DNA from: Neurospora tetrasperma FGSC 2508
Lineage: Eukaryota; Ascomycota; Sordariomycetes; Sordariales; Sordariaceae
NCBI RefSeq assembly: GCF_000213175.1
Contig: NW_009799101.1
Span: 1 to 64,000, forward strand
DNA length: 64,000 bases
Direction of reading: 5' to 3'
A program made the translations under genes and the position numbers. Positions 56,601-64,000 of the stretch are shown here, piece after piece (position 1 is the stretch's first letter; every line of letters begins with the position of its first letter). The notes under the pieces are model-generated. The model was given only the letters and a program-made list of their open reading frames with translations. It was not told where the DNA came from and ran no database searches.

Positions 56601-58862
56601 GCACTGAATTTCCATGGGGGGTACGTATCTCTATCTACCTCAATGTTACCTGATGGAAGCTCCATTGAAACTGAATTTGTGGAATTTGTCAAAAAATTGA
56701 AAGCCGTTGGCTGCCCGAACAAGGCAGGCGATACCTCTACTACATACCTGATCCCTGAGTACGTGCCCGTACAGCCGTCAAGGTTCTGAAAATTCTTGAG
56801 CGGAGTGCCACCGTAATGCCTGTCCCCGGTGCTTGAATATTCAGTTGGGGCTAACGTCAAGGACTCCTTCTACAGAAAACGGATGTACGGGTAGGCCTAC
56901 AAGTCCCAAATTTTGTAGGCGAGAACTTAGAGGCCCACCCACCTGTTAGCGCCACTTTCCAGGGCATCCGCGCCCGGGCTTTCAGCGGCTTTGGTTGGTG
57001 GGGGTGAATCTGGAGGAAGAATTGAACAGTCGGGCAACAACGACTTGCAGTCGTTGTTGGGTTTACACGTGTACTTTTTATAAGGTTCAAGAGGGTCACA
57101 GCTCAATTGAAGAACATGAACCAGCAAGGAAGAACCCCTTTACTTCATCTTGTGCTAGGTACCTCTAAGGGAGATCACCCAAGGGCACAGCAGATCCGGT
57201 CAGATCCGCGTCGCACTCGTCAGGACTCCCTTGAGTTTGTACTTGCCAAAGTCTCTACTGTAGCGAGAAAGACAGACTGAAATCAGAGGAAGGAAGTCGC
57301 CGTGATAGGTACCTCTAAACCTGGATGGCGGGCCGGAGTCAGTCGCACATTGTGGATTGAGGTTCAGTTGTTGAAGGGAATAAACAACCTCTGTCGCTGC
57401 TCCACAACCAAGGCATTGTGTGAAATTTTCATTTTTTTCATGTTAGCGCATTGCTGTCACGGTATGGTAACTTAGCAACTGGTCCCTTGGACGCAGTTTG
57501 AACTCTACAGTACTATGCATAGCTTATATGATGTTTGAACTGCCCTTGACACCTGACAAAAGCCCCGGCTTACTGTAATCCCCCGGTTAATATGAAGACG
57601 GGAATAGCGGGAGCATGAATCAGCCCTTTGCCGAAACACATTCCAAATTCCTTTTCGTCGAAGCTCCCCGCGCCATGCCAAATTGCGGGTGAAGCTTGGA
57701 TGAAAAGTACATGGTAGAGGTACCGTTCATGGTAACATACATGTTCTTACGCTACACGGTCCATGGCTCCGGTGGGGTCCCGACGTCCGGTAGCAGATGC
57801 CGCGGAGAGCCCAGACTGCGTACTACAGTTGAGAGGCATGTACCGCAGGTACAAGTGACTTTGGCAACAACACACTGAAAGCGACCGAGGAAGAAGGAAA
57901 CAAAGAGAAAATGGAGCCACAATACAGGGCGGCCTTGTTGTGCCCGGGCGTTAGCATGCCCGTGGTTGGGCCCAGATCCTGGCAGATCCTTGTGGTTCTT
58001 TTCGTGGGCCTTGTGACATGACACATAATTACTCGATGGAAATGCTCTTGACGGAGCATCCAATACTGCCCTGGATCCACATACCTTTTATAACCTCTTG
58101 ATCCCTATGTCGTTTGTTCCTGGCCTTGCTTGTTGTGATCAGTTATCATTTGGTCTTCTCCTCTTATACACCCCTTTGCCTTAGTCACCATCGTCTCATT
58201 TGGCACTCACCGACCCTCTTCATCTTGTGTTTGCAACTGTCTCTGCCCAAGGTACGTACTCTACTTATATTGCTGATCTGGTACAACCGGAGATTCCCTC
58301 GACATTCGATCTGAGTATGTCATTGGATTTCCATGTGGCGCCATACTGACTTGGACACTTTCTAGCGTTACGTCAATTTCACCTTCCAGCTCTTAAAGAC
58401 ACCATATATCTGACCCTCAACGAACACTTCTCGAATCTCAGCTACTCGAGTTAGTCAAGGCCAGCACAACGAACAGACACTTCGTCCTTCCACATTGAAA
58501 CTACGTCATTGCATTATTCAGATTCCTGGAGGTTTTCCAGAGCCCCCCTCAACGCCAACAAAACAGGGCACCGTTGCTGCAATTTTTTTTTTAGTTTGGT
58601 GGACATTGGAGACTCGAAGTGCATCGAAACCAAGCTGGATCGGGAAAGGCTGGCGTACCCACGGCACACACAACTGGACCTAAAAAGATTTGACAGATCT
58701 TGTGACGATCGAAAGAAACAAAGGAAAAGGTAGCATTCGCGGGACGCAACATCAGCCGACCGACCCTTCGAGTGTCTTCTCGCAGCGAATCCCATCGCCC
58801 AACACAAGCCCCGACTTACAGCGCACCTTCCCCCGCATTGGCAGGGGTAAGCAACACCAACC

Positions 58863-60575
58863 ATGCCACACCGAGTTGTCGATTTCCTGAGGTCGTCGGC
58901 CAACACGCTTGAGTTCCAGGTCTCGACCTTTACAAAATCCGGCAAGACTTCCCGAAGGCGCGAGAGTCCGACGGGCGCTGCTCGCGTTGGTCACGGAATC
59001 ACAGAACGAGTTGCGTTCGCCTCGAGCGAAGAAGAAGACAGCAGCAACACGACGCCACCACGATCCATGTCTCCTCTGCTAAGGTCCAGCGATTCTTCGG
59101 ATAGCGCACACACCACCAGCACAGCGTCTAGCACTAACACGAGCAAAGAGGTCGTTAGCGCCAAGGACCACCACCACCACCACCACCACCACCATCACCA
59201 CAAAGAAAAGGACCATCACCACCACAGGATATCCTTCCCGGGCATGCACTTCGGCCGTTCCAACAAAGATGTGCACGCCAACACGCCCGCCTCTCTCGAC
59301 TGGAAGCTCGAGTCACCTCCAATCGTGCTCTACAATGACCCAGAATCATCCACGGGCGCGCTCGTCTCCGGCCAAATCTTTCTCAACATCAAGGACGACC
59401 ACGACCTGCTAGACGTCGAGTCCATCAATGCCACACTGCAGATCCACGTCACACAAAAACGACCTTTCACTCACCACTGCCACGATTGCACCCACCAGTA
59501 CACCGAGCTCAAGAAATGGCAGTTCCTCGACCACCCTCTCGTCCTTGCCAAGGGGCAGCACTCCTTCCCCTTCTCTGTTTTGCTTGACGGTCACCTACCA
59601 GCCAGCATGGACGGCCCTCTGACCTCCATCGCCTACGAGTTCAAGGCCGAGGCCCTGACCAAGGCTAACGGCACTTTGCAGCCAGTCATCAAGCTTGAAA
59701 AGGTCCTCGACGTCAAGCGATCCCTCGCCACCTCTGAAGTGCCTCACCACAGCATCCGCGTCTTCCCTCCCACCAACATCAAGGCCAACGTGCACTACCC
59801 CCACCACATCCACCCCACGGGCACCAACACGCTGCAGATCCGCCTGGACGGGATCGCTAGGCTCAACCCCAAGGTCGGCACGATGGAGTACTGGAAGCTC
59901 AAAAAGTTGACGTGGAGGCTCGAGGAGATCTCCAAGTCCCTGGCGCCAGCATGCGAGAAGCACGCCCCCAAGCTTCCTGTCCCGCCCACCCCGGCAGAGG
60001 GTAGTGATGGCCAGCCTCAGCAACCAAAGGGCCTGCCGAGAACCGAAACCCGCATCATCGGCGAGAAGACCATTTTCTCTGGTTGGAAATCATCCTACTC
60101 TTCGGCTACCGATTCGCACATTGAGCTCGAACTCGACTACTTCATCTCCAAATCCCATGCCTCCCCCGCAGTCTGCGACACGCGATGGACCGCGCCCGGC
60201 ACGTCCACGTCGCACGAGGTGTCACACCAGCTAATGGTCGAGATGGTGGTCAGCCAGGAGTGGGCGCCGGTGGGTAAGCCCAACTTGGTTACGCATACCG
60301 GCGTAGGTAGGATTCTCAGGATGCACTTCTCTTCTATCCTTACGGAGCGCGGAGGCATTGGTATCTCGTGGGATAACGAGGCGCCGCCCATTTACCAGGA
60401 CGTGCCCGAAAGTCCGCCAGCCTACTCTGAGCTGATGATGGCTGGTGAGTCGATGGACGGGGTGATGGAGAGTGACACGCTTATGTTGCCTAGCGGGCTG
60501 GGCAGTGCAGCTGGAAGTGGAAGGTCGAGCGCCGTGTCTAGCAGGAGGGGATCGGCTGAGATGCAGAGGAGGTGA
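58863..60575 (+). CDS. Arrestin-related trafficking adaptor (LDB19/ART1-like)
   Basis: A 570-aa intronless frame from ATG 58863. Arrestin-related adaptors recruit the Rsp5 ubiquitin ligase to plasma-membrane transporters for endocytosis. After a Ser/Thr-rich N-terminus and an 11-His tract (residues 103-113, then HHHH again) comes the arrestin_N-type region: GALVSGQIFLNIKDD, VESINATLQIHVTQKRPF, CHDCTHQYTELKKWQFLDHP and FPFSVLLDGHLPASMDGPL, matching the LDB19 family. The second half holds RIIGEKTIFSGWKSS and VSHQLMVEMVVSQEW. A C-terminal PESPPAYSEL contains the PPxY motif (518-521) that binds Rsp5 WW domains. A Ser/Arg tail follows. The His tract is encoded by a CAC/CCA microsatellite. The upstream 500 bp contain leader-like sequence with possible 5'-UTR introns. 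Confidence 0.9.
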   Translation: MPHRVVDFLRSSANTLEFQVSTFTKSGKTSRRRESPTGAARVGHGITERVAFASSEEEDSSNTTPPRSMSPLLRSSDSSDSAHTTSTASSTNTSKEVVSAKDHHHHHHHHHHHKEKDHHHHRISFPGMHFGRSNKDVHANTPASLDWKLESPPIVLYNDPESSTGALVSGQIFLNIKDDHDLLDVESINATLQIHVTQKRPFTHHCHDCTHQYTELKKWQFLDHPLVLAKGQHSFPFSVLLDGHLPASMDGPLTSIAYEFKAEALTKANGTLQPVIKLEKVLDVKRSLATSEVPHHSIRVFPPTNIKANVHYPHHIHPTGTNTLQIRLDGIARLNPKVGTMEYWKLKKLTWRLEEISKSLAPACEKHAPKLPVPPTPAEGSDGQPQQPKGLPRTETRIIGEKTIFSGWKSSYSSATDSHIELELDYFISKSHASPAVCDTRWTAPGTSTSHEVSHQLMVEMVVSQEWAPVGKPNLVTHTGVGRILRMHFSSILTERGGIGISWDNEAPPIYQDVPESPPAYSELMMAGESMDGVMESDTLMLPSGLGSAAGSGRSSAVSSRRGSAEMQRR

Positions 60576-63159
60576 AGAGCCCTGATGCAAAAGCCTTTTG
60601 GCCGCTGGTTGGGTAATCACCGAAAGGGCAAGGGTAAGTTCAGGGTGCAGATTGAAGTGAGGGTTGAGGTGGGGTTTGATTGGTTTTTGGGCTGTTGGTT
60701 CACGACTTTTGCGAGTCTGAACTGTGGGCGGGTGCCCGCTTCGGCCTCGAGCGATTCTCTCGCATGACCTTGTTCTTCTTCATTTTTTTTTCCTTTTCTT
60801 TTGTTTATACGTGGTTTCAACATTATACCCCCCCCTTGCACAGGCACCGGTTAGAGAAGGTTGCGGAGGTGACATTACGCACTCACCGGGTTGGCAACTG
60901 GCAGGAAGTTTTGGTTTAGCATGTTTTATTTACTTCTTGTCTTTTCTTTTTCTTCTTTTGGGTATCAGACGAGGGAGGATGTGAAGAAAATTTGGGGCCT
61001 GGATCGGAAGTCAAAAAGTTCTTTTGGGGTTTAACTTTTGTGTGTAGTATTCATTATCAGCATTGCTGTCTTCAACACAGCGGCATATTTACTGGCGTTT
61101 AGAGGGGGGATCAAAATGAATTGAATGGGCTGCCCGCGAGTGGCTATGAGGAGCATTGGAGTAGCTTTGATACAAAGCATGAAGCATATGAAACCATGTA
61201 CTACTATAGAGTGTCAACATAAAGTGAACAAATGTAAACTCTATTACAGCAGTGTGCCTGTTCCATTCTGCCTGTAAGCGACCTAACCTGAACATGGTAT
61301 CGGTGCTGTGAGTGCCAACGCACAAGGTCCGTCAACATCCTACATATCAAGCCCATGCTTGACGCCAGGATGTCACGATGTCAATAGGTAGTGTGACTCA
61401 ACAGCCCGACAACCAAATGCTTCATCCATGTCACGGTCAACATCAGCAGTCTCTTCGCCTCCTGTGTCGGATGTCAAGCCAAGAGATGAGAAGTGTGGAG
61501 GAGTGGTTGGAGTGGACGGATGTGGAACCCGGGGCCGAGGTCGAAAGACAATGCCACCGTAATCGGAGCTCACTTGACCTGTTCTCCATGAACTGTTGGA
61601 CGACGACACGCGTACATATACAGTACACCCACGCATGAATCATTCTCAGGACATTACTTAGCGAACAAGACCAGACAAGCATCCGCCATTCCGTCATCAA
61701 GACCTGAACTTTCCCCACAAACCGTAATATACCGGAACTTATTGTCGGGAGGTGGTACAATAGGTAGTTAAGAGGTATTTCCCTTGCTACATTAGCATCT
61801 GGTCTTCCGTTCGTGCGCTTGGAGCACTGAGCACAGAGCTTCCCGATCTCACGATTTTGGAAGCGGGAACCCCCAGTTCCGGGACCGGCGGTGGCAGTGC
61901 CACTACAGTAGTACTGACCTGGACCTCGACAGTCTGCTGTTGCCAGTGTCAATGCGGACCGGTCTCCCACGGTTTCGCGGGGTTCGTTGTGGGGATAGCT
62001 CCGGGCGGAAAGAAGGATAGAGGAAGACTGATGTTATGGACGTTATAGTGAGGTCATTGCCAGAGTCATCGCGGAGGGGCTGGGGAGGAGCAGAGAGCAG
62101 ATAGTACTGTAGTAACCTCAGGTGTAGTCAGCTCGAAGAGGCTCTTGCCAGTTTGACAGTTGCTTCCCTTGTTGGCTTCAAGTGGAACTCTGCGTGAGAG
62201 CTTCAACGGCCTGTGACTCCCTCTGGAGGCCACGCCAAGTCCATGTGCCGCTGCTTCTCATTATTCATTCTCCCACAATCAAGAAGAAAACTGAAAAAAG
62301 AGTCGAAATGTGTACGAACAATGAAACCTAGGTAGTGAAGAATGAGCCGCTGCGATGCTATCGTCGCACGAATCCGGGGTGCATAAAGCCATGGATCCCA
62401 AGCAAGAGTTGGGGGTCTTGCAGTGATGTTGAACGGCAACTGCCGGCCGATTGGAGGTTCAAAGGATGCCTTGCCAAGAAACCAATGGCCAGGCAGCTCC
62501 AGGCCCGGCTCCAGCCGAGGCGTTTTCTCTTAGCAGTGCATCAGTCTTGCCGGGTTTTGCCAGCCGGCACCCCCCAGCTCTCCAAGCGGGGACCTTATCG
62601 ATAAGCGGCTGGCATGGCGGGAACCTTAAGTTCGCCGCCGCGGTTAGTCACCGTCATCGATTGTGGGTAAGGCGACTGCTGTGTGCATCTTCCAACAGCA
62701 CTGCAGGGGCATCAATTGATTTGGATGACTCTTCGACCGCTACAGTACCCTGACGCCCGCATATGCCATAGGTACATACCTTGGCTTCCATTCGGGTTCG
62801 ACTCAGACGGCGAGAAGAACATCACCGAAACTTCGCTTCTACTTCAAGGCATACAAGAAGGCACACTCTTCAGCCTTTGCCATTACTACCTAGTTTTGCA
62901 TCTGACATATACTCCATCTACTTGTGTCTTTGAAGCTCTTTACTTACCTACTTGTCATTGTCTGACGAAAATACCGTCTCACCGTTCACTACCTCTGTCT
63001 CCCACGTCCCTACAAATTAATATCAGCTTGAATACCTACTACCTTTCATCCCAACTGTTTCTGGCCCAATGATTCTTAGGATATATTCCATAGCTTACTT
63101 GTGATCTTTTCAACACTTGGTTCCTGACCCCTCTTATCGCTCACCTCCCGACCGCAGCC
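60576..63159. other. Intergenic, 2.6 kb
   Basis: Between the arrestin stop and the GTPase start I see no gene. The longest frame (61970-61443, minus, 175 codons) begins at GTG and has no motif. The last ~350 bp are pyrimidine-rich and look like promoter and leader of the GTPase gene. Confidence 0.55.
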
Positions 63160-64000
63160 ATGGCATCAAAACAGGCACCGCACGAACGACGAAAAGGCGA
63201 AGCTGCCCTTAGCGACTTTGCCGAGTACGTCGAGAGACAGCAAGCATTGCGTTATCCGAACAAGGCTGCCCAGAGCCAGACTGCGACAACATCAGCAGCG
63301 GCAGGCCCAAATTCAACGTTATCCTCAAAAATCGCCCCCGAAGTCGAACATCATGCTGAGCTCGACGACATCCTCGACAGCCTCAACCTCTCCGAGCCCG
63401 GTCCGCGAATAAGACTTCGCGACCTTCTGCTGTCCGCCCCTGACGATGACGCCTCCCTCCAGAAACTTGCCGACATCGTTGGTGAGCGGTTGGACGAAGG
63501 ACACGGCGAATCCGTCTTCGACATCGGCTTCGAGAACCATGGCGAGAGCTTAAAGTTGACCAAGGAGGATTGGGAGGTGGCATACAAGAGGTTATCGCAG
63601 GCCGCAGCCCAGATTGATGCCGACTGCCAGCTGCTATTAACCAAGAACTTGGGCGGCGATCTCGACGGTACCCCGACCCGCGATGGCGACGTGAGCGGCA
63701 AGGTGATGATCCGTCGACGGCCGTCCGCAGCCGAGGAGGTTATCGAAACGCGAATAGCAGTCGTGGGCAATGTCGACGCTGGCAAATCCTCGATGCTGGG
63801 TGTTTTGGTCAAGGGCGACTTGGACGACGGTCGCGGTCGCGCACGCGTGAATCTTTTCCGACACAAGCACGAGATTGAGACCGGTCGTACGTCTTCCGTC
63901 GGCATGGAAATCATGGGCTTCGACTCGCACGGTCAGACCATTCTTTCCGACACGCCCGGTCGCAAGCTCTCGTGGGAGGAAATAGGCAAGCGCAGTGCGA
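63160..64000 (+). CDS. GTPBP1/2-type translational GTPase, N-terminal part (cut by window end)
   Basis: The frame starts at ATG 63160 (GCAGCCATGGC context) and is open to the last base, 280 codons. After a ~195-aa N-terminal extension (LDDILDSLNLSEPGPRIRLRDLLLSAP) comes TRIAVVGNVDAGKSSMLGVL, the P-loop of translational GTPases, in the GNVDAGKS form shared by the eEF1A/eRF3/HBS1 and GTPBP1 groups. Then follow RHKHEIETGRTSSVGMEIMGFD (switch I/G2) and GRKLSWEEIGKRSA, typical of GTPBP1/GTPBP2 just before the DxxG motif. The G3-G5 motifs and beta-barrel domains would lie to the right of the window. In animals this group acts in ribosome rescue and mRNA decay; the fungal role is not established by this sequence. 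Confidence 0.9.
   Translation, partial: MASKQAPHERRKGEAALSDFAEYVERQQALRYPNKAAQSQTATTSAAAGPNSTLSSKIAPEVEHHAELDDILDSLNLSEPGPRIRLRDLLLSAPDDDASLQKLADIVGERLDEGHGESVFDIGFENHGESLKLTKEDWEVAYKRLSQAAAQIDADCQLLLTKNLGGDLDGTPTRDGDVSGKVMIRRRPSAAEEVIETRIAVVGNVDAGKSSMLGVLVKGDLDDGRGRARVNLFRHKHEIETGRTSSVGMEIMGFDSHGQTILSDTPGRKLSWEEIGKRSA

Larger units (their letters stand above)
50952..58862. other. Gene-poor stretch, 7.9 kb
   Basis: I find no supportable gene. Frames reach 160 codons (54525-55007, minus) but start at non-ATG codons or lack motifs, and no splice-joined series gives a recognisable protein. The base composition is ordinary, not RIP-like. The stretch contains (CTC)n/(CT)n at 51037-51101, CCTA/TAGG tracts near 50964, 51668 and 51857-51877, and an A26 tract at 53589. 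The last ~700 bp include a pyrimidine-rich leader upstream of the arrestin gene, with possible 5'-UTR introns (GTACGT near 58251). Confidence 0.5.

Noticed and set aside
61443-61970. 175-codon minus-strand frame
   Set aside because: Starts at GTG and has no motif; surrounded by equally open antisense frames.
1-64000. CRISPR arrays, bacterial operons, phage or viral genes
   Set aside because: The window is eukaryotic nuclear DNA with spliceosomal introns. No spacer-repeat arrays or viral genes were seen; tandem repeats found are minisatellites or microsatellites.

Overview
The window is one end of a chromosome of a filamentous ascomycete, most likely a Sordariomycete close to the Sordariales (Neurospora, Sordaria, Podospora and Chaetomiaceae type). 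The evidence is a CCCTAA telomere array at base 1, genes with short introns (53-188 nt, GT..AG, CTAAC/CTGAC branch sites), a cytosine-to-thymine decayed AT-rich block typical of repeat-induced point mutation (RIP), dispersed CCTA/TAGG microsatellites between genes, and single-copy genes for RRB1, RAD5, NDUFAF6 and an ART1/LDB19-type arrestin. I cannot name the species from sequence alone.

Layout. 0-11.8 kb is a subtelomeric zone of ordinary base composition. It holds a GPI-type secreted aspartyl protease only 257 bp from the telomere, a Nudix hydrolase, an unknown gene broken by two in-frame TAG codons, an unknown coiled-coil gene on the minus strand, and a tandem ~340-bp duplication. From 11.85 to ~16.2 kb lies a RIP block; its left edge is a still readable but heavily mutated cystathionine gamma-synthase-like pseudogene. 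From 17 to 28.4 kb come a DUF676-like alpha/beta hydrolase, a secreted HNH (DUF1524-type) nuclease, a secreted CBM1 cellulose-binding protein, a Gln-rich PPxY/cysteine-tail protein, an O-fucosyltransferase-like type II membrane protein and RRB1.

From 30 to 50 kb are a hybrid histidine kinase whose receiver domain carries a large insertion, an intron-containing tRNA-Thr(CGT), an aldo-keto reductase with an 11-nt microexon, a secreted AA7 oligosaccharide oxidase, an NDUFAF6-like complex I assembly factor, a RAD5-type helicase/ubiquitin ligase, a DUF7924-like protein with a PD-(D/E)XK signature, and a 92-aa acidic membrane protein too short for routine gene calling. A gene-poor stretch follows (51-58.9 kb), then an arrestin-related trafficking adaptor and the first 840 bases of a GTPBP1/2-type GTPase cut by the window end.

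The theme that links several genes is extracellular life on plant material: protease, nuclease, CBM1 protein and AA7 oxidase are all secreted and lie in the first 42 kb. The rest are housekeeping (ribosome assembly, complex I assembly, DNA damage tolerance) and signalling genes. All exon joins below were derived by hand from splice signals, reading-frame phase and continuity of protein motifs; they are not transcript-supported.
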